A stretch of DNA of 64,000 nt. Source: Brachyspira hyodysenteriae ATCC 27164. Its GTDB lineage: Bacteria; Spirochaetota; Brachyspiria; Brachyspirales; Brachyspiraceae. Positions 18,977 to 28,526 of the stretch are shown one piece after another (position 1 is the stretch's first letter; every line of letters starts with the position of its first letter). The stretch spans positions 2,666,001-2,730,000 of the forward strand of contig NZ_CP015910.2 of assembly GCF_001676785.2 (NCBI RefSeq), written 5' to 3'. A program made the position numbers and the translations under genes. A model generated the notes under the pieces. That model searched no databases. It was not told the origin of the DNA and saw only the letters and a program-made list of their open reading frames with translations.

Positions 18977-19266
18977 TGGCACAGAAACAAAAAATAGAAT
19001 TAAATTTTAATGATGTAGATGATTTTCATTTTAAAAAAAGTCTGAAAGGTTATATGCTAAAAATAGCAGAAGATCATTATGTTATAGGCAATGAAGATTT
19101 AGCTATAAAAGCCACAGGAAAAACTCCTAAAGAAGCTGCTGAGATGCTCAAAGAACAATTTATAGTACTTGCTAATGATATAATGTATAAATCTAAGTAT
19201 GCACCTTTAAGTGAAAGAGAAAGAAAGAAAGTAAATATTATCAATTCTATATGTGATATTATTTAA
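18976..19266 (+). CDS. Small cytoplasmic protein, unknown
   Basis: 96 residues, no signal peptide. Reading: charged N-terminal strands, then a helix (KTPKEAAEMLKEQFIVLANDIM), then basic KYAPLSERERKKV. I do not recognise it. The start overlaps the stop of the lipoprotein gene in TAATG, so it is probably translated from the same message. A strong hairpin follows. The pattern of two short strands and a helix resembles a HicB-like fold, but no HicA partner is present, so I do not use that name. Confidence 0.65.
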   Translation: MAQKQKIELNFNDVDDFHFKKSLKGYMLKIAEDHYVIGNEDLAIKATGKTPKEAAEMLKEQFIVLANDIMYKSKYAPLSERERKKVNIINSICDII

Positions 19267-19280
19267 AAGTATTTACATAA

Positions 19281-19324
19281 AGTTTTAAAAAGCGAGTATT
19301 TTAACACTCTATCTTTTTAAAACT
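19281..19324. terminator. Two-way terminator between convergent genes
   Basis: Perfect 12-base arms AGTTTTAAAAAG and CTTTTTAAAACT, with an inner GAGT/ACTC pair. It serves the rightward alaS unit and the leftward fabH unit. Confidence 0.85.
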
Positions 19325-19331
19325 TCATAAA

Positions 19332-19751
19332 TTAATTTTTTCTATAATCTTTATATTTTTCCATTAATTCATCAAATATTTTGGCAGCTTCAAATATAAG
19401 ATAATCGCATCCTTTTTCTTCATCTCTATAATGTTCTACCAAATAATCGCAATTAATACTATTCATTTTATCATTAAATTTATTTATATATTCTGCTTCT
19501 ATTTCTTTTAACAGAGTACCTTCATGTCCTCTGTCTTCTATAAAAGCCTTAGCAAAAGCCATTATTCCGCCTGTTAATATACCGCAAGTTATACCAACAG
19601 CCATACCTCCTCCGAAACCTGCTGCTAATTTTAAATCATCTCTATTTATTCCAAGTTCATAAACTTTATTAGCTCCGTAAAGCATTTTCTCAGCACAATT
19701 CAAATCTTCTGCTTTACCGAATCCTGAATATAAATACTCATATAATGTCAT
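19332..19751 (-). CDS. C_GCAxxG_C_C family redox-type protein
   Basis: 139 residues fitting the C_GCAxxG_C_C family: an early Cys (NCAEKM), the Gly-rich GFGGGMAVGITCGILTGG core, and two later Cys (NCDYL and GCDYLIFEAAKI). These Cys suggest a redox or metal role; the family's reaction is not settled. AGAGG lies before the ATG. It starts 17 bases after the fabH stop in the same direction, so it is likely co-transcribed with fabH. Confidence 0.82.
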   Translation of the reverse strand: MTLYEYLYSGFGKAEDLNCAEKMLYGANKVYELGINRDDLKLAAGFGGGMAVGITCGILTGGIMAFAKAFIEDRGHEGTLLKEIEAEYINKFNDKMNSINCDYLVEHYRDEEKGCDYLIFEAAKIFDELMEKYKDYRKN

Positions 19752-19768
19752 ATAAAATACCTCTTATA

Positions 19769-20746
19769 TCAAAATTTAATTAAAGTAGAACCCCAAGTAA
19801 GACCAGCTCCAAAAGCAGTAAGAAGAACATAATCATCCTCTTTTATTGTTCCGGATTCAAATGCTTCTGTAAATGCTATACCTACACTTGCAGCAGATGT
19901 ATTGCCGTACTTTTGTATATTAATATAAAATTTATTGTCATTTAAACCTAAAGTCTTTGCAACTGCATTCATTATTCTAGTATTAGCCTGATGAGTTATT
20001 ATTAGTGACAAATCTTTTAAATCTAAATCAGCATTTTTTACTGTTTTATTGATAGTTTCATCGAAAGTCTTAACAGCCTTTTTGAAAACTTCAGTACCTG
20101 CCATAGTTATAGTGTTTGTATTATCTTCAACATTCTCCTCTGTAATAGGATTAACACTTCCGCCGCCTTTTACTATAAGTATTTCATCATTAGGCTCAGA
20201 ACCTATATCTGTTGAAATAATGCCTTTAGAATCATCTGAAGAAGCCTCTAATAAAGCACTGCTTACACCATCTCCAAATAATATAGCAGTAGTTCTATCC
20301 TCCCAATTAAGTATATCAGAACATTTTTCAGCAGCAATTATTAAAACCTTTTTACATTCTCCGCTTTCTATAAGAGAAGCAGCTGTATTTAAAGCATATA
20401 TATATCCTGAACAAGCAGCAGATATATCGAATGCAAGACATGAATTCTTTATATTAAATGCCTTTTGAATAAGCCCAGCTGTAGAAGGAAATGTATATGA
20501 TTTTGTAGAAGTAGCAACTATTACAGCATCAGCATCTTCTATTACGGCACCTTTATCTTTTAATTTTGATACAGCCTTAACTGCCATATCTCCTGTGCTT
20601 TCTTTTTTATCTGCTATTCTTCTCTCTTCTATTCCTGTTCTTGAAACTATCCAATCATTATTAGTATCCAATTTCTTTTCTAAATCATAATTAGTCATTA
20701 CATTTTCCGGCAAATATGATGACAAATATTTAATACTAGCTTTCAT
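19769..20746 (-). CDS. fabH: Beta-ketoacyl-ACP synthase III
   Basis: Starts fatty acid synthesis by joining acetyl-CoA to malonyl-ACP. 325 residues, the usual size. The catalytic triad is complete: Cys112 in ISAACSGYIYAL, His in LIITHQANTRIM and Asn in YGNTSAAS. The N-terminal NDWIVSRTGIEERR motif is present. It lies apart from other fab genes in this window and leads a two-gene leftward unit with the C_GCAxxG gene. I cannot tell whether it serves lipid synthesis alone or a special acyl product. Confidence 0.95.
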   Translation of the reverse strand: MKASIKYLSSYLPENVMTNYDLEKKLDTNNDWIVSRTGIEERRIADKKESTGDMAVKAVSKLKDKGAVIEDADAVIVATSTKSYTFPSTAGLIQKAFNIKNSCLAFDISAACSGYIYALNTAASLIESGECKKVLIIAAEKCSDILNWEDRTTAILFGDGVSSALLEASSDDSKGIISTDIGSEPNDEILIVKGGGSVNPITEENVEDNTNTITMAGTEVFKKAVKTFDETINKTVKNADLDLKDLSLIITHQANTRIMNAVAKTLGLNDNKFYINIQKYGNTSAASVGIAFTEAFESGTIKEDDYVLLTAFGAGLTWGSTLIKF

Positions 20747-20849
20747 ATTAATTAAACTCTCTTTTTATATTATTTTATTAATTTTCTTATAATCAATTTT
20801 TATTTGGAAAAAGATAACAATCATAGTATTTTATGTCAATAGTATTATT

Positions 20850-21479
20850 TTATATATTTTTATCTTTTACCAAATAAATCATAGGAACGCTTATCACTGT
20901 AACAGCATATTTTACTATAAAATTAAATATGAATATTCCTACTAAAGCATCGAAAGGCAAAGTTCCCCAAAATGCTATAGCAACAAATACTAAATTATCC
21001 ACAGGTATACTGAAAGCATTACTTATTAATACTCTAAGCCATTGATGTTTCTTTGTTATCTTAGTTACGAAAAGATGATATATTTCTGTATCAACAAGCT
21101 CTGATAATGTAGAACCTAATATAGATGCTATTGCTATTCTCAAAACAGGACTTAAAGTTAATTGAAAAGCTTTATTAAATTCCCAACTAGCATCTGCAGG
21201 TATTTGAGATACTATATAAAAATAAATAGGAGAAAAAATATTAATAATTGCTGACACTATTATAAGTTTTTGAGTATTTTTCTTACCTATAGTTTTATGT
21301 GCCATATCTCTGATTGTAAAAGCTAGAGGATACAAGAATGTACCTCCATCAACAGCAAGATTTAAAACATTCGCTATCTTTACGCTTGCTATATTTGATA
21401 TCATTTGGCAAGCTATATAAGAACAAATAATTAATATAGTAATAAATGATATACTAAAATCTTCTTCTATTTTTTCCAT
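20850..21479 (-). CDS. Queuosine-precursor transporter (YhhQ/VUT family)
   Basis: A 209-residue integral membrane protein with about six spans. The family signature is seen in the SNIASVKI stretch near the N-terminus, FLYPLAFTIRDMAHKTIG, and the later SELVDTEIYHLFVTKITKKHQWLRVLISNAFSIPVDN. YhhQ members bring preQ0 or preQ1 into the cell for queuosine in tRNA. No preQ1 riboswitch could be made out in the 190-base leader. It stands alone. Confidence 0.9.
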   Translation of the reverse strand: MEKIEEDFSISFITILIICSYIACQMISNIASVKIANVLNLAVDGGTFLYPLAFTIRDMAHKTIGKKNTQKLIIVSAIINIFSPIYFYIVSQIPADASWEFNKAFQLTLSPVLRIAIASILGSTLSELVDTEIYHLFVTKITKKHQWLRVLISNAFSIPVDNLVFVAIAFWGTLPFDALVGIFIFNFIVKYAVTVISVPMIYLVKDKNI

Positions 21480-21671
21480 AATTAAAAACCCATTAATTTT
21501 ATATTAAGTGGATATATAATATACTAAAAAAATATTTTAGTCTATAGTTTTTTTCATAATAAAAAAATCTTGTTTTATGTAAAAAAATTATATATTATTA
21601 TATAATTTTTATTATATTATTATATAATTATTATTATATAAGTATTAAGTTAAGTAAAAAAGGTTATAAAA

Positions 21672-23312
21672 ATGGTGTATATCATATTATCAACAATAGT
21701 ATTATTAATTTTAATTATTATAATAATAATAAGGAAAATTTTTAATAATAAAAAAACTCCTTCACTTAAATATATAAAAAAACAAATAGAAGAATTAACT
21801 AATAAAATTAATGAAGATGAAAAAGATTATGTATCTCTTTATCAATTAGCAAAACTTAAAGAGCAAATAGAAGAAACTGAAGAAGCTTTAAAGATATATG
21901 AAAAATTAATGCAGGTTTCTTTCTTCAAAGAAAAAGAGGAATTAGAAATAAGTAAAAAATTTGAAAGTTTCTATGAAAATCTTGAAAAAAAAGATGATGC
22001 TTTCAAATACACTTTAAAAATTGCTAAATTAGATCCTAATAATATGTTTTACAATATCAAAACAGGAACTATTCTCTGTAATGAAGGATATTATATACTT
22101 GCATCTGATTACTTCAATAAAGCTATTTTAAATAAAAATGAATTTGATATAGATAATCTTAAAGCGGCTGCATTTACTTTCTTTAAGATAAAAGATTATA
22201 AAAAATCTATTGTATTTTTAGAAGAACTGCAAAAAAGATTAGCAAAAGAAAATGATAAAGATATAGATACTATTAATAGTACTTTAATATCAATGTATAT
22301 GATTTCAGATGAATTAAATATAGCAAGAAGTTTTATAGAACAAATCATAGTTAATAAACATATTAATAATCAATTCTATATTGATAGAATTTATCTGCAT
22401 ATATTATATAAAGTTCTTGATAATGAAAAGTTTAAAGAATTATATACTAACTTATATAAAAAATATAATATATCAAATCCTAATAAAAAAATATCCGATT
22501 TAGTATTAGATTATTCTTTCTATTCATATTTTTTAAGAGATATATCTTTATCTCAAAAATTATTTGAAAATATAAAAGATCTAAATTTACCTGAATTAAA
22601 TACTTATAATTTTGAACTTATAATAAAATATTTGTCAGATATAAATAAAGCTACAGAACAGCTCAATAAATTAAGAAATATGATGAAATTGGATAATTCA
22701 AAAAATGATAATTATGAAAAATATGTAGAAAAAGAAGATATTGAAAATTGGGAAAGAGCTGTTGATTTATGGGAGGGATCTTTTATAGATATAAATTACT
22801 TATCTTCTCTTATAACAATACAAAATAATATAAATGTTAAGAAAATTTTAGATGAATTAAAAATAGATGACAATAACAATAATAATAATGAGATGAGCTT
22901 AAAAATTGTTCAGAAAGTAGATAAAATTTATAATATGAACATTATAGATTTCAAAAAATTATGTCAAAATTTAATAAGAACAAAATTATCCCATTCCATA
23001 ATACAAGAATATACTGACAATAATACAAAAAGTGATTATGGAGATGAGGTTAATTATATAACATATAATACTAAAGGAAATAAGAGAGATACTACTTTAA
23101 TATCTTTTAAGAGATGGAAAAAAATTGAAATTGGCGAATTAATAATAAGAGACTTTTTAATGATGATCAATGAATCAGGAGCTAAAAACGGTATTTTAAT
23201 AGTGCCTGTAACATTAAGTAATAGTGCTAAAAGTTATGTTTCATATAATAATAAAGTAACTGTTTATTCAAGAAATCAATTTAATAATCTTCTTAAAGAA
23301 GAAAAACTATAA
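21672..23312 (+). CDS. Membrane-anchored TPR protein with Mrr-like C-terminal domain
   Basis: 546 residues. An N-terminal span (about residues 3-22) is followed by a long run of TPR-like helices (residues 40-400; for example EAYKTLKIAKLDPNN-type repeats). The last 120 residues differ: FKKLCQNLI, then YGDEVNYITY, TLISFKRWKK, GAKNGILIVPVTLSNSAKSYV and a final VTVYSRNQFNNLL. This order matches the Mrr-type PD-(D/E)xK nuclease fold (helix, D, QxK-like strand, TTG-like strand). The usual Asp looks replaced and the Gln of QxK is Ser, so activity is doubtful. The domain assignment is inference from pattern. Confidence 0.65.
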   Translation: MVYIILSTIVLLILIIIIIIRKIFNNKKTPSLKYIKKQIEELTNKINEDEKDYVSLYQLAKLKEQIEETEEALKIYEKLMQVSFFKEKEELEISKKFESFYENLEKKDDAFKYTLKIAKLDPNNMFYNIKTGTILCNEGYYILASDYFNKAILNKNEFDIDNLKAAAFTFFKIKDYKKSIVFLEELQKRLAKENDKDIDTINSTLISMYMISDELNIARSFIEQIIVNKHINNQFYIDRIYLHILYKVLDNEKFKELYTNLYKKYNISNPNKKISDLVLDYSFYSYFLRDISLSQKLFENIKDLNLPELNTYNFELIIKYLSDINKATEQLNKLRNMMKLDNSKNDNYEKYVEKEDIENWERAVDLWEGSFIDINYLSSLITIQNNINVKKILDELKIDDNNNNNNEMSLKIVQKVDKIYNMNIIDFKKLCQNLIRTKLSHSIIQEYTDNNTKSDYGDEVNYITYNTKGNKRDTTLISFKRWKKIEIGELIIRDFLMMINESGAKNGILIVPVTLSNSAKSYVSYNNKVTVYSRNQFNNLLKEEKL

Positions 23313-23326
23313 TAAAATAAATATAA

Positions 23327-23363
23327 AAAAGTGATAGTTTATTTTTTATAAACCATCACTTTT
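23327..23363. terminator. Two-way terminator
   Basis: Arms AAAAGTGAT and ATCACTTTT with inner GTTTAT and ATAAAC pairs. It lies between the stops of the TPR protein and the TPR lipoprotein, which converge. Confidence 0.85.
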
Positions 23364-23385
23364 GAAAATTAAAATAAGCGAAAAT

Positions 23386-24315
23386 TTATTTCAACATTTC
23401 TCTGTCTACTAAATCATTTGCAGGAACATAATCATTTATTACCTGTGAGAATACTAAAGTATCAACAAAACCTCCTCTTTTTATAGATAAGAAAAGATCA
23501 TTATATTCATTTTCAGGCATTCCTAATTTTTTCATAGTTACAGCTTTATAGAATACAGCATCATTAGCAAATCTAGTTCTAGGATATTCTGTAATTACTC
23601 TATCAAATAGAGCAATAGCTTCCTGAAGTTCAGTTTTATCATTAGAATAAGTTTGATAAAGCATACCATTCCATAATAATGAAAGAGGCTTAAATTTTTC
23701 TATAGTAGTTAATCCCTCTACTTTCTTAAAGCATTCATTAGCTGAAGTAATATGATTTTTTGCTAAAGCATTATTTGATTTTAATTCTTTAGCAAGGAAA
23801 TAATGAACTATACCTTTAAATTGATATAAATGTCCCACGTCAACATCTTCAGGCAAATTATTAAAATCTAATTTATTTATATAGTTTAGAGCCTGACTAT
23901 ATTCTTTATTTGCTATCATAACTCTTATTTCTCTAATCATCAAAGGATCATCTTGAGAAGTCCAAGGACTATAAAAATTGTATATAGTAGCTTTTAAAGG
24001 TCTTTTCTTAACAGGTGCTGCAGATACTGCTGTATTATCTGTATTATCCATAGGAGGAATATTTTGAGCAGGTTTATTATTTACTGCCTGATTATTATTA
24101 TTTGCTGCAGATGACATATTATTTGATGTATTTCCCATATTATCTGTCATACCATTATTAGTTTCCACAACAACATCATTACTTGATGAATTTTGATATT
24201 CCTTTTCTATTTCATTGATATAATCATCTTCTATATTGCCTTCTGCCGGTTTTTTACATGATATAGTAAAAACTAACAATAAAGCTATTAATATTGCTAA
24301 AGACTTCTTTATCAT
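23386..24315 (-). CDS. TPR lipoprotein (BamD-like layout)
   Basis: 309 residues from the ATG at 24315. A TTG four codons upstream lies inside the GGAG ribosome site, so I chose the ATG. Lipobox FTISC with Cys20. Residues 30-100 are a flexible stretch rich in Asn, Met and Ser (NTSNNMSSAANNNN). After it come TPR-like pairs, including ITEYPRTRFANDAVFYKAVTMKKLG, which resembles the BamD/YfgL TPR pattern. A role in outer membrane assembly is possible. It lies 80 bases after the EFR1 gene and may be co-transcribed with it. Confidence 0.75.
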   Translation of the reverse strand: MIKKSLAILIALLLVFTISCKKPAEGNIEDDYINEIEKEYQNSSSNDVVVETNNGMTDNMGNTSNNMSSAANNNNQAVNNKPAQNIPPMDNTDNTAVSAAPVKKRPLKATIYNFYSPWTSQDDPLMIREIRVMIANKEYSQALNYINKLDFNNLPEDVDVGHLYQFKGIVHYFLAKELKSNNALAKNHITSANECFKKVEGLTTIEKFKPLSLLWNGMLYQTYSNDKTELQEAIALFDRVITEYPRTRFANDAVFYKAVTMKKLGMPENEYNDLFLSIKRGGFVDTLVFSQVINDYVPANDLVDREMLK

Positions 24316-24394
24316 TTTCCGCTCCAAACTTATTTTAATATTGTTTTTTTCATTTTCGGAAATTATAAAAAAAGCGTTAGAATAATATTTATTG

Positions 24395-25345
24395 TTATGA
24401 TATGTAATTTTCTATATTTTTATAATATAATTTTTGTTTGTATTCTTCTTCTGAATTATCAGCATAAGAATGTATTTTTTTATCGGCATCTGCAAAATAT
24501 CTGTCATAAGCCTTTTTGCAGTAATTATCATGCTTGCCTTTTATCCCTGTAGGAGGATTTTCAAACTTATAAACACCATTAACCCTCCAAAAGTTTAATA
24601 TTCCTATACTTATGGCATCAACAGGACATCTAAAAGCACAGCTTGTACACATTACGCATTTATTTTTGAATTTGATATTTCCTTTTTCATCATTATAAAT
24701 ATTATTAACAGGACATTTTTTAACGCATAAATTACAATGAGTGCAAATCTTTTTCACTCTGAATAAATTACCATTAACCTTCATGGCTGGATGCTCTATT
24801 CTAAATAAAAATGCTATTAATCTGCCGAATGGAAATTTCTTTAAAAAACACTCTTTACCTTGTAAAACTTCATTAGCCTCTATAACACATAAAGCCTTAG
24901 CAGTTTTCCACATCTTGGCAGCAAACTCATCAGTATGTCTAAATATTATATTATAAGGCATTATATAATGATATTCATTTGTAAGTATATAACCCTTTGG
25001 CTTAAGTCTTGCCATTAAAGGCTCTGAAGAAATATTATTAATAGTTAAAGGCTCTCCGGAAGTTTTTATAATAAATATTTTCTTCTTATCATTCTTATCA
25101 AATTTAGGAAATAATTTTATCAAATCAAAAATAGGATAAGGGGCATTGAATCCATGTATAGGATAAGCAAGCCCTACATAATCATAATCTTTAGGACTAG
25201 GCATATTATCAAAATTATCACCTACATTATAGAGTAAAGTTTCAACGCCGTTTTCTTCAAATATTTTTTTATATTCTTTAGCTGCTTTCTCTGTATTACC
25301 TGTTCCAGAAAAACAATATATTACAGCCTTTTTATTTTCTGACAT
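24395..25345 (-). CDS. EFR1-type flavodoxin-ferredoxin protein
   Basis: 316 residues. The N-terminal half is a flavodoxin fold with FMN phosphate loop SGTGNTEK (about residues 13-20); the C-terminal half has two 4Fe-4S motifs, CTHCNLCVKKCP and CVMCTSCAFRCP. This is the EFR1 architecture, a small electron carrier that couples flavin and iron-sulfur centres. Its partner is unknown. The gene starts 24 bases after the epimerase stop in the same direction, so the two probably share a message. Confidence 0.9.
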   Translation of the reverse strand: MSENKKAVIYCFSGTGNTEKAAKEYKKIFEENGVETLLYNVGDNFDNMPSPKDYDYVGLAYPIHGFNAPYPIFDLIKLFPKFDKNDKKKIFIIKTSGEPLTINNISSEPLMARLKPKGYILTNEYHYIMPYNIIFRHTDEFAAKMWKTAKALCVIEANEVLQGKECFLKKFPFGRLIAFLFRIEHPAMKVNGNLFRVKKICTHCNLCVKKCPVNNIYNDEKGNIKFKNKCVMCTSCAFRCPVDAISIGILNFWRVNGVYKFENPPTGIKGKHDNYCKKAYDRYFADADKKIHSYADNSEEEYKQKLYYKNIENYIS

Positions 25346-25369
25346 ATTATTATCCTATTAGTTTTATAA

Positions 25370-26929
25370 TCAATTAACTTTTTTATAATGTGCCTTAAAA
25401 TCCTCATCAAAATAATAAAGCATATTCTCATCTTCCTTATGAGAGTCATACCAAACTTGGGCAAAATAAGGATTTTTCTTAGCAAGCATATCAAAGTTCC
25501 AAGTATAATCAGGCATACATTTTTCGCACCAATGTCCAGCTTTTATAACTGTAAATGGTGAAGCCTCAAATTCATGACCTTCAGCACAAGCCCATTTTAA
25601 TTTTGTATGCAAATCTCCTTTAGTCATACTAGTGCTTAAAAGTTTACCTCCTCTGAACTCTGCAGCTTTTTTAAGATCTTCTATATCAATCTCACTGTCT
25701 TTTTTACTTTCATCATAACCATGATTAAGAAGCTTAGCATTCTTTATATCAAGTAAAGCTTTATAATCTATATAATTTCCTTCTGAATCTTTATTTTCAA
25801 AAAGTAAATTAAAATTCTCCCATTTCTTAGGCAAATTATCAAAATTTTCTAAACTTCCGAATGTAGCTATAACTTTACCGTCCTCGCCATTTCTTCTCCA
25901 ATATGTAGGCGAATTAGGATGAGGCAAAAGCCTTTGTATAGCAAAAAATGAGATTAAAGAAGGAGGAACTATTTTGCCAAATGAATAATACCAATGAGTT
26001 TTTCCTATTTCATTCCAATAATCTGTAACTGACTCTTTCTGATAAGAGAATAATTCTTCAAGTTTGTATCCATCATAATACCAAAGTCCATGGAAATTTC
26101 TTGTAGCATTCCAATTAGGCTTCATATATGTTTTAGTTGATCCTCCTATAAGTTTGAATCCGTCATTAAATGTATCATAACCTAAAAGTCTATTTTCTGC
26201 TTTGCTTCCCAAATTGAAACAGCCTTTCCAGAAATAATCATCTAAATTGCCTTTTATATCCTCTTCAATTATTCTTTTCATCAATAGTCCGCTGTCTCTT
26301 GCAGTTGCCCATTCAAGCGGTGCATTATAACAAGTATGGAACATTAGTCCGTCGCTCATATTATCAGTAAGCATTCTATTATGAAGCATTGCAGTTTGTC
26401 TTATTATAGCTCTATTTTCCAATGATGAATCAAGTACATATCTTTCGCCTTTTAATTTTGAAAAAGAATATGCATCATAAGGACTTATCAATAAAGGATC
26501 GCCTACCCTGCCCCAAGGGTGTTTTTCATTTCTGTTACCGTAAAGTGCTACTGTTGATATATGCACAAGTTTAGGGCGTTTATCTTTGTCCATCGCTTCC
26601 AATATATCTACTATATGCTTAACTCCTACAAAATTTGTAAGATGTGCTAATTTAGGGTATCTGTCAGATTTCGGAGGTATCACTGCTGCAAGATTAAGTA
26701 CATAATGACAGTCTTTCAATAATTTTTCGCAGTCATCTCTTTCATATAAATAACCTATTATTATCTCTACTCTTTTGCCGTATTGTTTTTTGAATTTTTC
26801 AGCTGCCTTTTTACTTTCTTTTCTTATAAGCAATTTTACAAGTTCAATATCTTCTATTTCCATTAATTGTCTTAATGTTTCAAGTCCCATATTTCCAGTG
26901 GCACCTGTTAAAGCTATTGTATATTTCAT
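25370..26929 (-). CDS. NAD-dependent epimerase/dehydratase with C-terminal zinc-finger-like tail
   Basis: 519 residues. Residues 1-300 are an extended SDR: TGATGNMG dinucleotide loop (residues 8-15), Tyr and Lys in YSFSKLKGERY. The last 110 residues are different: WACAEGHEF, then GHWCEKC, i.e. Cys-x3-His and Cys-x2-Cys, like treble-clef zinc ribbons (DUF4379 type). Such fusion is unusual for a sugar-nucleotide-type SDR. The substrate is not known. An AAAGGA site precedes the ATG; the EFR1 gene follows 24 bases downstream. Confidence 0.8.
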   Translation of the reverse strand: MKYTIALTGATGNMGLETLRQLMEIEDIELVKLLIRKESKKAAEKFKKQYGKRVEIIIGYLYERDDCEKLLKDCHYVLNLAAVIPPKSDRYPKLAHLTNFVGVKHIVDILEAMDKDKRPKLVHISTVALYGNRNEKHPWGRVGDPLLISPYDAYSFSKLKGERYVLDSSLENRAIIRQTAMLHNRMLTDNMSDGLMFHTCYNAPLEWATARDSGLLMKRIIEEDIKGNLDDYFWKGCFNLGSKAENRLLGYDTFNDGFKLIGGSTKTYMKPNWNATRNFHGLWYYDGYKLEELFSYQKESVTDYWNEIGKTHWYYSFGKIVPPSLISFFAIQRLLPHPNSPTYWRRNGEDGKVIATFGSLENFDNLPKKWENFNLLFENKDSEGNYIDYKALLDIKNAKLLNHGYDESKKDSEIDIEDLKKAAEFRGGKLLSTSMTKGDLHTKLKWACAEGHEFEASPFTVIKAGHWCEKCMPDYTWNFDMLAKKNPYFAQVWYDSHKEDENMLYYFDEDFKAHYKKVN

Positions 26930-27082
26930 ATAATAATCCTTTATTATTAATAAACCAACTTAAAAAATTTACTATTATTTTACATACTTTCAAAACAAAC
27001 AGTTTTTATATTATGTAGTATTATATAAGAAATATAATTTTTGTAAATAATATAATTAAAATGTATTTAATAAGGAATAAAA

Positions 27083-27910
27083 ATGAAATATTATAAAGCA
27101 GCATATTTAATATTATTAAGTTTGATAATTTTTACTCAAATATCTTTTGCACAAAACAACAATGAAGCATCTCAATTATTTAAATTAATAAATGATGAAA
27201 GAAAAAAATCAGGTATGAATGAATATAAAACAGAAACTCAATTACAAAATGCTGCTGATCAAAGAGCAAAAGAAATAGCAGGCGGAATAAGAAAATCTAC
27301 TGCCTTACAGGATAATAATATACAATTTGCTTCATACTCTGAAGGCTCAATCATAGCAGATATGACTGTAGAAGAAGTATTTGCTCAAATGCTTAAATCT
27401 CAAAGAAATTTAATACTAAATAATAAATTCACTCATGCTGCTGCTTCTGTATATGAAAGTAATGGCAAAAAATATTGGGTGATGATTTATGTAGTATCAA
27501 GGAATGACAGCATAGTAAAACAGGAATTGAACATACAAAAAGAGAGAGAAAGAGTTGTTCAACTATGCAATGAAGCTAGAAATCAAAATAATGTATCTGT
27601 TAGTTTAGTTTTAGATGCTAAATTAAGCGAAGCTGCACAGAAAAGAGCTGAAGAGTTAATAAAATTATTCTCACATACAAGACCAAACCGCACAGACTTT
27701 TCTACTGTATTAAAAGAATATAATATAACTTATAAAACAGCTGGTGAAAATATAGCTAACGGACAATTTGATGCTGATGATGTTATGAAGTCTTGGCTTA
27801 AATCACCTGGACATAGAGCTAACATACTTCAGAAAAATTTTGGAAAAATAGGTGTTGGTGTATTTGAATATAATGGCAGATTATATTGGGTTCAGGTATT
27901 TACTAACTAA
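27083..27910 (+). CDS. Secreted protein with two CAP (SCP) domains
   Basis: 275 residues. A signal peptide ends near residue 23 (TQISFAQNN). Two CAP-like halves follow. The second (about residues 150-275) has the conserved FSHTRP, GENIANG and SPGHRANIL with the His and Glu of the CAP cavity, and ends in YWVQVFTN. The first (about 30-145) keeps the helix and NNKFTHAAASVYE and YWVMIYVV strands but lacks the GEN and PGHR motifs, so its cavity is probably lost. CAP proteins are secreted; in bacteria their role is mostly unknown. An AAGGAA site precedes the ATG. Confidence 0.87.
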   Translation: MKYYKAAYLILLSLIIFTQISFAQNNNEASQLFKLINDERKKSGMNEYKTETQLQNAADQRAKEIAGGIRKSTALQDNNIQFASYSEGSIIADMTVEEVFAQMLKSQRNLILNNKFTHAAASVYESNGKKYWVMIYVVSRNDSIVKQELNIQKERERVVQLCNEARNQNNVSVSLVLDAKLSEAAQKRAEELIKLFSHTRPNRTDFSTVLKEYNITYKTAGENIANGQFDADDVMKSWLKSPGHRANILQKNFGKIGVGVFEYNGRLYWVQVFTN

Positions 27911-27959
27911 TATCCTTATAACTTATAGAAAATAAATTTTATATAATCTTTTTAATAAA

Positions 27960-28195
27960 ATACAAAAGTTTAATTATAGTATAGTATTTTCAATTATAAC
28001 ATTTGTCTTTTTGCAAATTATCGAATCCAAAAAATTTATATCTAATTATAGATTAAATAAAATTTTACTTTTTTATTTATTTTGAAGTCCCCCCTTTTAA
28101 ATTTATAGTTTTAATTTTAATTAAAAATTTTATTTATATCAAAAGCTTAATTAGAAAAATCACATCCGCCCAAGATTTATTTATATTTATAATGA
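27960..28195. repeat. Degenerate direct repeat, copy 1 (matches 28803-29045)
   Basis: This AT-rich stretch recurs 840 bases downstream with the same order of landmarks: AAAGTTTAATTAT, TGTCTTTTTGCAA, a CCCC-rich run before TTTTAAATTTATAG, ATTTTATTTATATCAAAAGC and CCCAAGATTTATTT. Identity is high in parts and poor in others. It contains the left half of the nested-palindrome family (28088-28176). No gene is seen. Confidence 0.6.
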
Positions 28196-28334
28196 ATAGT
28201 GCTGTTGAATGTATTTATATACATTCAACTTGTTTTTACAAGTAATTTACAAAATTACATATAAAATTATTTTAATTATAAAATATAATATATTATATAT
28301 AAACGAATTATAACTTTAATATATAAAATTGCAG

Positions 28335-28526
28335 TCTTTTTGATTCCGCAGGCGGGCTTCGCCTGTGCCAACACCGAGTAGGTGCCTTGCCTACGGCACG
28401 TAGAGCGTCGGCAAAAGAAGTGGGGTTTTACCCTACGGGTACGCTTCGCGGTGGGCAAAGCCCCAAATATAAAAATAAAACATAAATTTATTTTTGACAA
28501 AATATAATTGTTTAGGTATGTACTAA
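28335..28526 (+). repeat. Right part of intergenic element, family A
   Basis: A GC-rich island in an AT-rich gap. Shared with the copies at 45706 and 46770: AAAAGAAGTGGGG, a GC-rich variable loop, CCCC, then TTTTTGACAAAATATA and the terminal GTTTAGGTATGTACTAA. The usual stem loop is replaced here by several small GC hairpins. Its end abuts or overlaps the left terminus of another copy at 28521. A possible minus-strand frame over it (28276-28545) is dismissed as chance. Confidence 0.65.

Noticed and set aside
18976-19266. HicB-type antitoxin
   Set aside because: The pattern is only weakly like HicB and no HicA partner lies next to it.
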